Part shown: positions 45,735-56,734 of the stretch, piece by piece | How the letters are laid out: each line of letters opens with the position of its first letter | Numbering within the stretch: the stretch's first letter is position 1 | Source: Methylobacterium gnaphalii | GTDB taxonomy: Bacteria > Pseudomonadota > Alphaproteobacteria > Rhizobiales > Beijerinckiaceae | Reading direction: 5' to 3' | Length of the DNA stretch: 64,000 nucleotides | NCBI RefSeq assembly: GCF_007992215.1 | Contig: NZ_BJZV01000005.1 | Span: 1-64,000, forward strand | Notes under the pieces: generated by a model | Told to the model about the DNA's origin: nothing | The model's database searches: none | Seen by the model: only the letters and a program-made list of their open reading frames with translations | Program-made: the position numbers and the translations under genes

Positions 45735-45757
45735 AAAAAGCCGCCCGGAGGCGGCTT
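45735..45757 (-). terminator. terminator of the F0 ATP synthase operon
   Basis: On the minus strand AAGCCGCC/GGCGGCTT (8 bp, loop TCCG) is followed by TTT and C, 25 bases after the atpF stop. It ends the atpI-B-E-F'-F unit before the saccharopine dehydrogenase-like gene. Confidence 0.85.
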
Positions 45758-45781
45758 GTTCGATGGCATCTGCCGTGACGA

Positions 45782-46279
45782 TCACGCCTGGAGGCGGGTC
45801 TTCACGTCGCCGAGGCTTGCCTTGACGAGATCCTGGGCGGCCTGGCCCTGGAGCCGCTCGCGCAGGAGCATCTCGGAGACCTTCACCGCGGCATCGGCCG
45901 CCGCGGCGCGGACCTGGGCAGCAGCCTGGGTCTCGGCCTGGGCGATCTTCTGCTCGGCCGACCGGGTGCGGCGGGTGATATAGTCCTCGAGGCGGGCATG
46001 GCCCTCGGCGTCGATGCGCTTGGCCTCCTCATGCGCCTCGGCGACGATGCGCTCGGCGTCCTTCTCGGCCTCGGCGCGGCGGCGCTTGAAGTCGGCGAGG
46101 ACGGCAGCAGCCTCCTCGCGCAGGCGCTTGGCCTCGTCGAGCTCGTGACGGATGCGCTTGGCGCGGCCGTCGAGGCCCTTCGTCATCATGCCGAAGCCGC
46201 CGACCTTCCACACGATCGCGGCGAAGATCACGAAAGCGACGGCGACCCAGAATTCCGCGGTCATCACCATGCCGGTCAC
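45782..46279 (-). CDS. atpF: F0F1 ATP synthase subunit b
   Basis: 165 residues: one N-terminal membrane helix ([19 protein letters not shown]) and a long charged alpha-helical stalk rich in Ala, Glu, Arg and Lys that connects F0 to F1. It is the last gene of the F0 operon, 20 bases after the b' gene. The start is GTG 46279 with AAGGA four bases upstream; in-frame ATGs follow at 46270 and 46264. Confidence 0.95.
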   Translation of the reverse strand: MTGMVMTAEFWVAVAFVIFAAIVWKVGGFGMMTKGLDGRAKRIRHELDEAKRLREEAAAVLADFKRRRAEAEKDAERIVAEAHEEAKRIDAEGHARLEDYITRRTRSAEQKIAQAETQAAAQVRAAAADAAVKVSEMLLRERLQGQAAQDLVKASLGDVKTRLQA

Positions 46280-46299
46280 AAGTCCTTACGTGCGGTCTA

Positions 46300-46881
46300 T
46301 CAGTGGACGGCGTCGAGGGCGCGGTCGAGGCTCGCCCTGTCCGGCGCGTGGCCGGTGAGACGCTCGACGATGCTCGCGGCGGTCTCGCCGGCGATGTCGC
46401 GAACGTTGCCCATGGCGCGGGCGGTGCTCTCGCGGATCGTCGTCTCGGAGGCGGCGATCTTGGCGTTGAGCTCCGCTTCCTTGTCCTTGCGGCGCTTGTC
46501 GGATTCGGCCGCGAGCTTCGCCCGGGCCTCGCCGGCGATGCTCTGGGCGTTGTTCTGGGCGTCGCGCAGCGACTTCTCGTAGGCCTGGCCCGCGGCGTCG
46601 GCCTCGGCCTTCATGCGCTGGGCCTCGTCGAGGTCCGAGGCAAGCCGGTTGGAACGCGACTCGAGGATCGCTTCGATCCGGGGGAGGGCGATCTTGGCCA
46701 TCAGGTAGTAGAGCAGGCCGAAGGAGATCGCGAGCCAGATCAGCTGCGAGAGAAAGGTATGGGTCTCGAAGGGCGGGAAGGCGCCGGCATGCGAAGGCTG
46801 CTCGGTGTGAGCGCCATGAGCCGGGACGGCTTTCACGTCCGAATTGGCAGGCGGTGTCGTAAGGGCTTTTTGCTCGGCCAT
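46300..46881 (-). CDS. atpG: F0F1 ATP synthase subunit b'
   Basis: 193 residues. A Pro/His-containing N-terminal extension of about 40 residues precedes one membrane helix (LSQLIWLAISFGLLYYLMAK), then a long stalk helix with SRSNRLASDLDEAQRMKAEAD. The b/b' pair in place of two identical b subunits is typical of Alphaproteobacteria and phototrophs. It lies between atpE and atpF on the same strand. The gene is also written atpF'. Confidence 0.94.
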   Translation of the reverse strand: MAEQKALTTPPANSDVKAVPAHGAHTEQPSHAGAFPPFETHTFLSQLIWLAISFGLLYYLMAKIALPRIEAILESRSNRLASDLDEAQRMKAEADAAGQAYEKSLRDAQNNAQSIAGEARAKLAAESDKRRKDKEAELNAKIAASETTIRESTARAMGNVRDIAGETAASIVERLTGHAPDRASLDRALDAVH

Positions 46882-46993
46882 GGCCTCGTCCGGTGACGGA
46901 GTATTCCGGCTCCGACCAGCGGAGCGCTGACGCGTCTGTCAGGAGAGGCGCCGCCCCGGGCCGAAACCCGGAACGGCGCACTCCCGAAGAAGA

Positions 46994-47221
46994 TCAGACG
47001 GCGAAGAGCAGGAGCAGCGCGATCAGCAGCGAGAAGATGCCGAGCGCTTCCGTCAGCGCGAAGCCGAGGAGCAGGGTAGCGCGCTGGCCATCGGCAGCGG
47101 AGGGGTTGCGAAGAGCGCCGGCAAGGAACTGACCGAACAGGTTGCCGAGGCCGATGCCTGCACCCGCCATGCCGAGGCAGGCGAGACCAGCACCGATGTA
47201 CTTCGCAGCGACGGGATCCAT
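46994..47221 (-). CDS. atpE: F0F1 ATP synthase subunit c
   Basis: 75 residues forming the two-helix hairpin of the rotor ring: a glycine-rich first helix ([18 protein letters not shown]), the polar loop RNPSA, and a second helix with the ion-binding glutamate Glu58 in GFALTEALG. No sodium-site polar cluster is apparent, so the ion is probably H+. Typical length and operon position. Confidence 0.97.
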   Translation of the reverse strand: MDPVAAKYIGAGLACLGMAGAGIGLGNLFGQFLAGALRNPSAADGQRATLLLGFALTEALGIFSLLIALLLLFAV

Positions 47222-47274
47222 AAGAAGCTCCTAAATCCTTGATCTGATTGTTCGTGAGGGCGGGAGAAGCCGGC

Positions 47275-48060
47275 CTAGTGGCCGGGGTGAAGGGCGTCGT
47301 TGAGGTAGATCGCGGTCAGCGTCGCGAAGACGTAGGCCTGCAGCGCCGCGACCAGGAATTCGAGCGCGGTGAGGGCGATCGTCAGGAAGAGCGGCAGCGG
47401 CGACAGCACGCTCCAGGCGCCGGCCGAGAGCAGGCCGACCACGAAGAAGGCGAAGATCTTCATGGCGATGTGGCCGGCCAGCACGTTCGCGAAGAGACGT
47501 ACCGAGAGGCTGATCGGACGCGAGATGAAGGAGATGATCTCGATCGGCACGAGCAGGGCGAGAAGCGGCTTGGGCACGCCCGAGGGCACGAACAGGCCGA
47601 AGAAGTGGGTGCCGTGCTTCATCACGCCGAACACAACGACCACGCAGATCACCAGGAAGGCGAGGCCGAAGGTGACGATGAGGTGGCTGGTCACCGCGAA
47701 GGCGTAGGGGATCATGCCGAACAGGTTCAGGATCAGCACGAACATGAAGAGCGAGAACACGAACGGCATGAACCGCTTGCCCGCGTCGCCGGTGGCCTGG
47801 TGCACGGTGTCGGCGATGAACTCGTAGAAGATCTCGGCCAGCGACTGCATGCGGCCCGGAACCACCGAGCGCGACGCCGTCGCGACGATGGTGATGAGTG
47901 CGATCACCGCGACGGCGGCGAACATGTAGAGCGCCGACTGCGTGAACGCGATCTGCTGATTGCCGATATGCCCGAAGGGCACGAGCGAATGCAGCTCAAA
48001 CTGATGGATCGGGTCCGGTCGCAACGCCACCTGGTGCGCCGGGTCGATGCTGCCCGCCAT
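47275..48060 (-). CDS. atpB: F0F1 ATP synthase subunit a
   Basis: 261 residues with about six membrane helices. The essential arginine is in SLSVRLFANVLAGH and the C-terminal helix contains ALEFLVAALQAYVFATLTAIYL. Subunit a forms the proton half-channels next to the c ring. ATG 48060 (MAGSIDPAHQVALRPD) is chosen because the family starts here; an open frame extends to 48120 without similarity. Confidence 0.97.
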   Translation of the reverse strand: MAGSIDPAHQVALRPDPIHQFELHSLVPFGHIGNQQIAFTQSALYMFAAVAVIALITIVATASRSVVPGRMQSLAEIFYEFIADTVHQATGDAGKRFMPFVFSLFMFVLILNLFGMIPYAFAVTSHLIVTFGLAFLVICVVVVFGVMKHGTHFFGLFVPSGVPKPLLALLVPIEIISFISRPISLSVRLFANVLAGHIAMKIFAFFVVGLLSAGAWSVLSPLPLFLTIALTALEFLVAALQAYVFATLTAIYLNDALHPGH

Positions 48061-48174
48061 GCCTTGTTCCGCCCCTTGTCCTTCGTGCCGACAACCACGC
48101 CGTTCTGTGCGCGTGGCCATACACGATGCGCCCCGAGTCTCAAGACCCCCGGCGTCGTTTCGGCGTAAAATGCC

Positions 48175-48552
48175 CTATCGCGGGTCTTTTCCGCCCGCCT
48201 GCCCGGTGAATCCGCTCAGGCGCATGACGTTGTAGATCCCCGTGATGAAGCCCAGCACGAGGAAAACAACGAGACCCCACGGCGCCGTGCCGAGGAGACG
48301 ATCGAAGAGCCAGCCCAGGACTCCCCCGGCGATCACGCCCGCGACGAACTCCGTCGAGAGCCGCATGGCCTGCCCGATGGAAGAACCATCGGCGCGCCCG
48401 GACCGCACCGAAGCGTCGGGACCGGCCGCGGGCCGCTTCCGTTCAAGCTGCGTCTCGAGACGCTTCAGCCTCTCGGAGAGATCGTCGCTGGGACCCGGCT
48501 TGGGGTCTCCGCCCCCGTGCCCTGTTTCGTTGCCGCTCACGAGGCCACTCAC
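48175..48552 (-). CDS. atpI: ATP synthase assembly protein AtpI
   Basis: 125 residues: a charged cytoplasmic N-terminal half (SERLKRLETQLERK) and two membrane helices (EFVAGVIAGGVLGWLFDRLL, GLVVFLVLGFITGIYNVMRL). This is the alphaproteobacterial form of AtpI/AtpQ, which helps c-ring assembly or Mg2+ uptake. It is first in the operon. The start is GTG 48552, or GTG 48540 (four codons later); neither has a strong ribosome site. Confidence 0.88.
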   Translation of the reverse strand: MSGLVSGNETGHGGGDPKPGPSDDLSERLKRLETQLERKRPAAGPDASVRSGRADGSSIGQAMRLSTEFVAGVIAGGVLGWLFDRLLGTAPWGLVVFLVLGFITGIYNVMRLSGFTGQAGGKDPR

Positions 48553-48718
48553 ACCGGCGGAAGCGAAGGGACCCGTTCGGCCGCCCTTCGAACGGGGCGC
48601 ACCATAGTTTTGCCCCCCTTGCGAGTCAAGGCGGCCACGCTTTCCGTCAAGTCATTACAAAATCAGCGATATTCTGGATTTTCGACTCGCCGGCCGCGAG
48701 GCTCGGGGCAGCCTCCGA

Positions 48719-49372
48719 TCAGGCGCCGAGGATCGGCTTGATGACCTTTTCCATGTCCTCGATCGTCATCGCCCCGGCGAATTTCTGGCCGTTGATGAAG
48801 AAGGTCGGCGTCGACTCCACCTTGAGCACGTCGAGGGCCCTGGTCTTCACGGCATTGATGCCGGCGAAGGTCTTCTTGTCGCCGAGGCAGCTGTCGAGCT
48901 TTTCCTTGTTGAAGCCGGCCTGCCGCAGCAGCTTCTCGAGAGCGTCGAGCGGGCTCTCCGGCGGCCGCACGAAGGCCCAAGCCTCCTGCTGGTCGAAGAG
49001 CAGATCGGTGATCGGATAATATTTCGCGTCGCCGTCGCAGCGGGCGAGCATGAAGCCTGCGGTGGCGCGCGGATCGAGCGGGAACTCGCGGAGCGTGAAG
49101 CGCACCTTGCCCGTGTCGATGTAGCGCTCCTTGAGCACCGGCCAGGTCGTCTTGTGGAAATGCGCGCAGTGCGAACAGGTCATCGAGGCATACTCGACGA
49201 TCGTGACCTTGGCGTCCGCCGGACCGAGCCAGACGTCGCCGAGCGGACCGGCCTGCATGACGGCCGCGGCATCGGCCGATTGGGCCAGGGCCGAAACCGA
49301 GAGCGGCGGCAGGAGCGCGGCCGCGCCAGCTGCGAGACCGCTATATTTCACGACGTCGCGCCGAGTGATCAT
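48719..49372 (-). CDS. DsbA-family thiol-disulfide oxidoreductase
   Basis: 217 residues. The N-terminus MITRRDVVKYSGLAAGAAAL is a likely twin-arginine or Sec signal ending in ALAQS. The thioredoxin-like domain has active site C66-S-H-C69 (MTCSHCAHFH) with the inserted helical domain of DsbA proteins and the cis-proline in VESTPTFFING. It acts in the periplasm on disulfides. ATG 49372 is chosen because the signal peptide begins there; the frame is open to 49522 without export features. It is downstream of the DUF721 gene on the same strand. Confidence 0.9.
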   Translation of the reverse strand: MITRRDVVKYSGLAAGAAALLPPLSVSALAQSADAAAVMQAGPLGDVWLGPADAKVTIVEYASMTCSHCAHFHKTTWPVLKERYIDTGKVRFTLREFPLDPRATAGFMLARCDGDAKYYPITDLLFDQQEAWAFVRPPESPLDALEKLLRQAGFNKEKLDSCLGDKKTFAGINAVKTRALDVLKVESTPTFFINGQKFAGAMTIEDMEKVIKPILGA

Positions 49373-49466
49373 GGCGTGGGCTCGCTCCGCTGAGAGAACA
49401 CTCTCTTCAGGCGTCCGGTAGAACTGCGGACGGTCGAAGGCAAGACGCTCACGAAAGCGTGCGGCA

Positions 49467-49961
49467 TCAGCGCCGGGCGGCCGCCGAGGCGACCACCGCG
49501 ATGCCGAGGCGGTCGAGCGCATCGCGCAGGCCGTCCTCCTCGATGCGCGACACCGCGAGCGCGACCTCGCCGCGGCGCGCCGGATCGATCGTTGAGACCG
49601 GAGCGCGGCGCTGCCCGGAATGCACCCGGCCCTGCTTCATCACGATGCGGCCGACGCAGGCCCAGCCGTAATGCGCGTTGATCCGCTGGATCACCACCGG
49701 CACAAGATGCTGGAGCTCGAGGGCGAAGGCGCCCTCGACCCGTACCACCAGGGTGCCGGATTCCGTCGGCCCGTCGGCTTCGGTGCGCTTGCGCCGCGGC
49801 CATTCGAGCTTCACCGGCTGGCAGACGCGCCCGAGCCGCTCGCCGACGATCTCGGGCCAGGCCGCGAGGATGTCCGTCGAGGCGAAGCCCTGCGCGGCGA
49901 AGGCCGGCCCGATACAGGCTTCGATCAGCTCGGCGAGCGGTTTGACGCGGGCCATGGCCAT
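49467..49961 (-). CDS. DUF721 (DciA-like) protein
   Basis: 164 residues. The N-terminal half has the DUF721 pattern (PLAELIEACIGPAFAAQGF, ILAAWPEIVGERLG, then basic segment and LVVRVEGAFALELQH). Proteins of this family related to DciA load the replicative helicase; whether this one does is inference. The C-terminal half is less conserved. It sits between a DUF1428 gene and dsbA, a neighbourhood often seen near mutY in Rhizobiales. A second ATG at 49955 is an alternative start. Confidence 0.8.
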   Translation of the reverse strand: MAMARVKPLAELIEACIGPAFAAQGFASTDILAAWPEIVGERLGRVCQPVKLEWPRRKRTEADGPTESGTLVVRVEGAFALELQHLVPVVIQRINAHYGWACVGRIVMKQGRVHSGQRRAPVSTIDPARRGEVALAVSRIEEDGLRDALDRLGIAVVASAAARR

Positions 49962-50155
49962 TCATGGAAGAGCGGCGCCGATCGCGCCATCGGTCGATGA
50001 TAGCGCAAGCGAGGCGGCGCGTCGCTTCTCGCAAGCGCCGCCATTTCGGACCCGAACCTGACCGGGTTCGATGTGATATCGCGGCCACGCATCGCGGGTG
50101 CCTTCCGGGTTCGCCCATGGCACACCGGAACGCCGCAAAAGGAGGCGGACGCCGC

Positions 50156-50506
50156 TCAATCCTCCAGGAACGGCACGAACCCGCCGAAGATCATGCGCTT
50201 GCCGTCGAAGGGCATGTCGGGGCCGGGCTGCATGCGCGGATCGGCCATCACCCTGGCGTTGACCGCGTCGCGGCTTTCCCGCGATTCGTAAACAATCCAG
50301 GAGAAGCCGACGATCTCGTCCTCCTTGAGCTGGACGGCGCGCGGGAACGAGGTGAGCTCGCCGTAGGGCACGTCGTCGCCGAGGCATTCGACGAAGGACA
50401 GCGCGCCGTACTCCATCCAGACGTCGCGCGCCTTGCGGGCCAGTTCCTTATAGGCCTCGACCTTGGCCTTCGGCACCGGGATCACGAAACCATCGACATA
50501 GGGCAT
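50156..50506 (-). CDS. DUF1428 family protein
   Basis: 116 residues matching the DUF1428 pattern of dimeric alpha-beta barrel proteins (E. coli YbaA): MPYVDGFVIPVPK at the start, WMEYGALSFVECLGDDVP, VGFSWIVYESRESRD, and the ending PFDGKRMIFGGF. Function is unknown. The start is fixed by GAGGAGA 5 bases before ATG 50506. It is divergent from mutY with 137 bases between them. Confidence 0.9.
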   Translation of the reverse strand: MPYVDGFVIPVPKAKVEAYKELARKARDVWMEYGALSFVECLGDDVPYGELTSFPRAVQLKEDEIVGFSWIVYESRESRDAVNARVMADPRMQPGPDMPFDGKRMIFGGFVPFLED

Positions 50507-50643
50507 GAGGGTCTCCTCGCTGCGATCGATCGCACCCGAGTAAGACGGCTGGGACAGGGACTTTCCGACACGGCGCGCGATCTTTTTCTGGATCCGGCGT
50601 TGGCGTCTTTGCCGTAGCCTGCGCTGCCGATAAGACCACGTCC

Positions 50644-51888
50644 ATGCCCGCGCCCGCACAGACGTCCCGCGCGCCTGCCCGGCCGAACGCCTCCGATCTC
50701 CTGGTCTGGTACGACCGCCATCGCCGTGTGCTGCCCTGGCGCGCGCTGCCGGACGAGAGGCCGGACCCCTATCGGGTCTGGCTGTCCGAGGTGATGCTGC
50801 AGCAGACCACGATCGCGGCGGTCAAACCGTATTTCTCGAAGTTCCTCGACCTGTTTCCCGACGTGGCGGCCCTGGCCGCCGCGCCGGAGGAGCGCGTCAT
50901 GTCGGCCTGGGCCGGGCTCGGCTATTATTCGCGCGCGAGAAATCTGCACGCCTGTGCCAAGGCGGTCGCCGCGGCAGGCGGCACCTTCCCGGACACGGAG
51001 GAGGGGCTGCGCAAACTCCCCGGCATCGGCGCCTACACGGCGGGTGCCATCGCCGCGATCGCCTTCGACCGGCCGGCGGCCGCCGTCGACGGCAATGTCG
51101 AGCGGGTGATGACGCGGCTCTTCGCGATCGAGACGCCCCTGCCGGCGGCACGGCCCGAGATCCGTGCGCTGACGCTCGACCTCGTCCCGCACGACCGGCC
51201 CGGCGATTTCGCGCAAGCCGTGATGGATCTCGGCGCGACCATCTGCACGCCGAAGCGCCCGGCCTGCGCGCTCTGCCCGTGGATGACGCCGTGCCGGGCC
51301 CGCGCCGAGGGGCTGCAGGAAGCCTTTCCGCGCAAGATCAAGAAGGACAAGGGCGTCCTTAGGAAGGGGGCGGCCTTCGTGGTGGTGCGGGCCGGCGACG
51401 AGGCGATCCTGCTGCGCACGCGCCCGCCCGAGGGGCTTCTCGGCGCCATGGCCGAACCGCCGACCTCCGCCTGGACGCCCGATTACGACCCCGCCAAGGG
51501 CCTGCTCGACGCCCCGCTCGACGCGCGCTGGAAGCGTCTGCCGGGCATCGTGAAGCACGTCTTCACGCATTTCCCGCTGGAGCTGACGGTGTTTTCGGCC
51601 CGCGTCGCGGCGGGGACGGCTGCGCCGGCCGGCCTGCGCTTCACGGCGCGGGCCGGGCTCGAGGCCGAACCGCTGCCGGGCGTGATGAAGAAGGTGCTGG
51701 CGCATGCCCTCGACGTGAAGGCCATGCCGGCGGCGGCATCGAAGGCAGAGACACCCGCCGATCTCGCGACGCCGCACGAGCGGGAGCCGCCGCCGCGACG
51801 GGCTCCGATTCCGAAGCCGCCGCGGTCTCGGCCGTCGGAACTCGCGAGGATCGTGAAGAAGCCGCCGAAGGCGACGCGGAAGACATAG
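50644..51888 (+). CDS. mutY: A/G-specific adenine DNA glycosylase
   Basis: 414 residues. It removes adenine mispaired with 8-oxoguanine. Seen: LSEVMLQQTTIAAV with the catalytic glutamate, the helix-hairpin-helix LPGIGAYTAGAIAAIAF followed by the catalytic aspartate in AVDGNVERV, the 4Fe-4S ligands in CTPKRPACALCPWMTPC, and a C-terminal NUDIX-like domain for recognising 8-oxoG with FTHFPLELTVF. The last ~60 residues are Pro/Arg/Lys-rich and unconserved. It is convergent with ccrM. Confidence 0.97.
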   Translation: MPAPAQTSRAPARPNASDLLVWYDRHRRVLPWRALPDERPDPYRVWLSEVMLQQTTIAAVKPYFSKFLDLFPDVAALAAAPEERVMSAWAGLGYYSRARNLHACAKAVAAAGGTFPDTEEGLRKLPGIGAYTAGAIAAIAFDRPAAAVDGNVERVMTRLFAIETPLPAARPEIRALTLDLVPHDRPGDFAQAVMDLGATICTPKRPACALCPWMTPCRARAEGLQEAFPRKIKKDKGVLRKGAAFVVVRAGDEAILLRTRPPEGLLGAMAEPPTSAWTPDYDPAKGLLDAPLDARWKRLPGIVKHVFTHFPLELTVFSARVAAGTAAPAGLRFTARAGLEAEPLPGVMKKVLAHALDVKAMPAAASKAETPADLATPHEREPPPRRAPIPKPPRSRPSELARIVKKPPKATRKT

Positions 51889-51902
51889 ATCTCCGGCCTG
51901 CG

Positions 51903-51936
51903 CCAAACCCTCTCCCCGCTGCGGGAGAGGGTTTGG
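51903..51936. terminator. palindromic hairpin between mutY and ccrM
   Basis: CCAAACCCTCTCCC (51903-51916) and its exact complement (51923-51936) form a 14 bp stem with loop CGCTGC. It lies in the 69-base gap between convergent stops, so it may terminate both. The CCCTCTCCC...GGGAGAGGG core is a widely dispersed intergenic palindrome in many Gram-negative genomes, so it could also be a repeat element. Confidence 0.65.
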
Positions 51937-51957
51937 GGCTGCCCAAATCTAAAGTCC

Positions 51958-53619
<1,662 letters not shown>

Positions 53620-54123
53620 ATGAACGTTGTCACTCGGACCGCTACGGTCGTGTTCGGTCTGGTGCTTGGCGCGCTCGCGCTGGCTGCACCGGCCGAAGCA
53701 CGCAGCGGGCATGCCGGCTTCCACGCCCGCGGACACCACGTCCATTTCGCCCGTCATGCGCATCACGGCCACAGCTTCCGTTCGGCCCGCCACGGCCGCC
53801 ACGCCTTCCACGCGTCCCGCCGGGCGCGCCCTGTCCGCCACGCCGCGGGCGGCAATGCCTCCTGGTACGGCCCCGGCTTCCACGGCCACCGCACGGCCAG
53901 CGGCGAGCGCTTCAACTCGGGCGCCCTGACCGCCGCTCATCGCAGCCTGCCCTTCGGCACCCGCGTGCGCGTCACCAACAATGCCACCGGCCGTTCGGTC
54001 GTCGTGCGCATCAACGACCGCGGCCCGTTCGTGGGCGGCCGTCAGATCGACCTCGCCGCCGGCGCCGCCCGTGCCATCGGGATGACGGGCACCAGCTACG
54101 TCTCGATGTCGGTGGTGCGCTGA
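53620..54123 (+). CDS. septal ring lytic transglycosylase RlpA-family protein
   Basis: 167 residues. A signal peptide ([18 protein letters not shown]) is followed by a histidine- and arginine-rich spacer of about 50 residues and a double-psi beta-barrel: [59 protein letters not shown]. These are the RlpA signatures, including the catalytic-aspartate region. No SPOR domain is present, so septum targeting would need another route. The start is ATG 53620, after GGGA. Confidence 0.92.
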   Translation: MNVVTRTATVVFGLVLGALALAAPAEARSGHAGFHARGHHVHFARHAHHGHSFRSARHGRHAFHASRRARPVRHAAGGNASWYGPGFHGHRTASGERFNSGALTAAHRSLPFGTRVRVTNNATGRSVVVRINDRGPFVGGRQIDLAAGAARAIGMTGTSYVSMSVVR

Positions 54124-54252
54124 TCGCGCCGGCCTGACACACCCATCACTGTCGAGGACCTGACCGGTCGGCGTTGTCGAGACGCCGGCCGGTTCCCATT
54201 TTCAGGGCATGGATCGGCCCAGCGGCCGGCGAGAGGGGAGTTGCGTCGAGCG

Positions 54253-54567
54253 ATGGCGAAGCCTTTGGTGATGGAGATCCCGCACGAGCTCGGCCTCGAG
54301 GAGGCCAAGCGTCGACTCACCGACGGCACCGAGCGCGGCAAGGCCTTGCTCGAGAAGAGCGGCCTCAAGGTCGAGACCCTCGCCTGGACCGGCGACCGGC
54401 TCGATTTCGGCGTCGGCGCCATGGGCCAGAAGGTCGACGGCCAGATCGACGTCCATCCCGACATGGTGCGGCTCGAAGTCCGCCTGCCGCTGCTGCTGGC
54501 GTTCTTCGCGGAGAAGCTCCAGCGCATCGTCGGCAACGAGGGCACCAAGCTCCTCACCAAGAAGTAG
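54253..54567 (+). CDS. polyhydroxyalkanoic acid system family protein
   Basis: 104 residues resembling the small PHA-granule-region family (PF09650): MAKPLVMEIPHELGLEEAKRRL, then a beta-rich part (LKVETLAWTGDRLDFGVGAMGQKVDG) and LPLLLAFFAEKLQRIVGNEG. Function is unknown; members are often near PHA genes but none is here. ATG 54253 fits the family start; a TTG at 54241 sits too close to the AGGGGAG. Confidence 0.85.
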   Translation: MAKPLVMEIPHELGLEEAKRRLTDGTERGKALLEKSGLKVETLAWTGDRLDFGVGAMGQKVDGQIDVHPDMVRLEVRLPLLLAFFAEKLQRIVGNEGTKLLTKK

Positions 54568-54657
54568 CCGGCCGGAACCGGCCTCCACCCGCACCCGTTG
54601 GCGTTGGCCCACCGGGCGCCCGAGGGGCGACCGTCCGCCAGCGTCACCGGAGCATGC

Positions 54658-54882
54658 ATGTCGAATCCCGGCCCGATCCCGGAACAGCCGATCCCGGAAA
54701 CCCCGACCCCGGACGCGCCGCCGGATACGCCCTACGATCCGCCGCAGGTGCCCACGCCGAGTCCGGCGCCGGAGATTCCTGGAGGCACGCCGCCTGAATC
54801 GCCCGGCGAGAGCCCCGTCGAGGTGCCGCTGCCTCCGCCCGCGCAGCCGACGCCGACCGGTCCGGCCAATCCCACGGCCTGA
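54658..54882 (+). CDS. short proline-rich protein
   Basis: 74 residues, almost entirely Pro, Glu, Thr, Ser and Gly with repeats of the form PxPxP (IPETPTPDAPPDTPYDPP). GGAG lies 5 bases before ATG 54658. It is likely unstructured; function unknown. Similar short proline-rich proteins occur in Rhizobiales genomes. It could be translated from the transcript of the upstream gene. Base composition alone cannot prove it is real. Confidence 0.55.
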   Translation: MSNPGPIPEQPIPETPTPDAPPDTPYDPPQVPTPSPAPEIPGGTPPESPGESPVEVPLPPPAQPTPTGPANPTA

Positions 54883-54925
54883 ACCGCTCTGGCGCCGCGG
54901 CCCCGGGCCGGGTTAAGCCCCGGCC

Positions 54926-56734
54926 ATGGCCGCTCCTCCGCTCCTCACCCTCAAAGACGTCGCGCTGACCTTCGGCGGCACCCCGCTGATCGAGTCCGCC
55001 GAACTCACGATCGCACCGGGCGAGCGCGCCTGCCTCGTCGGGCGCAACGGCTCGGGCAAGTCGACGCTGATGAAGATCGCGGCCGGGCTGGTCGAGCCCG
55101 ACCGCGGCGAGCGCTTCCTGCAGCCGGGCACCACCATCCGCTATCTCGCGCAGGAGCCGGATCTCTCCGCCTTCGACACCGTGCTCGACTTCGTCGAATC
55201 GGGCCTCGCGCCCGGCGACGACCACTACCGCGCCCGCTACCTCGTCGAGAGCCTCGGGCTCACCGGCGAGGAGAACCCGAAAAGTCTCTCAGGCGGAGAA
55301 TCGCGCCGCGCGGCCCTGGCGCAGACCCTGGCACCCGAGCCCGACATCCTGCTGCTCGATGAGCCGACCAACCATCTCGACCTGCCCGTGATCGAATGGC
55401 TCGAGGGCGAACTCGGCCGCACGCGCGCCGCGCTCGTGCTGATCAGCCACGACCGCCGCTTCCTGTCCGGCCTGTCGCGCTCCACGATCTGGCTCGACCG
55501 GGGCGTCACCCGGCGGATCGACCAGGGTTTTTCCGCCTTCGAGGCCTGGCGCGACAATTTCTTCGAGGAAGAGGAGCGGGACCGGCACAAGCTCGAGCGC
55601 AAGATCGCCGACGAGGAGCACTGGCTGCGCTACGGCGTCACCGCCCGGCGCAAGCGCAACGTCCGGCGCCTCGGCAACCTGCACGCCTTGCGCAAGGAGC
55701 GCCGCGAGGACCGCCGCCCGGTCGGCACGGCGACCATGACTTCGGTGGAGGCCGAGGCCTCCGGCACGCTGGTGGTCGAGGCCAAGGGCATCTCAAAAAC
55801 TTATGGCGAGCGCGCCATCGTGCAGGATCTCTCGATCCGGGTGACGCGCGGCGACCGGCTCGGCATCGTCGGCGCCAATGGCGCCGGCAAGACCACGCTG
55901 GTGAACCTGCTGACCGGCAAGCTTAGCCCCGATTCGGGCTCAGTGCGCCTCGGCACCAACCTCTCGATGATGCTCCTCGATCAGGCCCGCGCCACCCTCG
56001 AGCCCACCATGACGGTGACCGACGTGCTCACGGGCGGTCGCGGCGATTCCATCATGGTGGGCGGGCACAGCCGCCACGTCATCGGCTATCTCAAGGACTT
56101 CCTGTTCACACCGGAACAGGCCCGCACGCCGGTCTCGGTGCTGTCGGGCGGCGAGCGCAACCGCCTGCTCATCGCCCGCGCCCTGGCGCAGCCCTCGAAC
56201 CTGCTGGTGCTGGACGAGCCCACCAACGACCTCGACCTGGAGACCCTCGACCTGCTGCAGGAGATGCTCGACGAGTATTCCGGCACCCTGATCCTGGTGA
56301 GCCACGACCGCGACTTCCTCGACCGCGTCGTCGGCAGCGTCCTGGTCTCGGAAGGCGAGGGCCGCTGGACCGAGTATGCCGGCGGCTATTCCGACATGCT
56401 CACCCAGCGGGGCAGGGGCATCGAGGCCCGCACCGTGCCGGGTCGCGAGCGCCCTCAGCGCGACGATGCGGGATCGGACAAGCCAAAGGCCGCCGAGCCA
56501 TCGCGGAAGAAGCTCGGTTTCAAGGAGCAGCACGAGCTGAAGACCCTGCCCGCGCGGATGAGCGAACTGGAAGCCGCGATGGAGCGCCTGCAGGGCGTCC
56601 TCGACGACCCGACCCTCTACGCGCGCGACCCCGCGCGGTTCGAGAAGGCGAGCGCCATGCTGGCCGCGGCCCAGGCCGAGCTCGCCACAGCCGAGGATCG
56701 CTGGCTGGCGCTCGAAATCTTGCGCGAGTCCTGA
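54926..56734 (+). CDS. uup: ABC-F family ATPase, Uup-like
   Basis: 602 residues, two ABC domains and no membrane segment. Domain 1 has Walker A GRNGSGKST, signature LSGGESRRAAL and Walker B ILLLDEPTNHLD; domain 2 has GANGAGKTT, LSGGERNRLLIARAL and LLVLDEPTNDLD. A charged linker (ERDRHKLERKIADEEHWL) joins them, and a C-terminal coiled coil of about 90 residues resembles the DNA-binding tail of Uup. ABC-F proteins act on the ribosome; Uup is also linked to precise transposon excision and replication stress. Confidence 0.92.
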   Translation: MAAPPLLTLKDVALTFGGTPLIESAELTIAPGERACLVGRNGSGKSTLMKIAAGLVEPDRGERFLQPGTTIRYLAQEPDLSAFDTVLDFVESGLAPGDDHYRARYLVESLGLTGEENPKSLSGGESRRAALAQTLAPEPDILLLDEPTNHLDLPVIEWLEGELGRTRAALVLISHDRRFLSGLSRSTIWLDRGVTRRIDQGFSAFEAWRDNFFEEEERDRHKLERKIADEEHWLRYGVTARRKRNVRRLGNLHALRKERREDRRPVGTATMTSVEAEASGTLVVEAKGISKTYGERAIVQDLSIRVTRGDRLGIVGANGAGKTTLVNLLTGKLSPDSGSVRLGTNLSMMLLDQARATLEPTMTVTDVLTGGRGDSIMVGGHSRHVIGYLKDFLFTPEQARTPVSVLSGGERNRLLIARALAQPSNLLVLDEPTNDLDLETLDLLQEMLDEYSGTLILVSHDRDFLDRVVGSVLVSEGEGRWTEYAGGYSDMLTQRGRGIEARTVPGRERPQRDDAGSDKPKAAEPSRKKLGFKEQHELKTLPARMSELEAAMERLQGVLDDPTLYARDPARFEKASAMLAAAQAELATAEDRWLALEILRES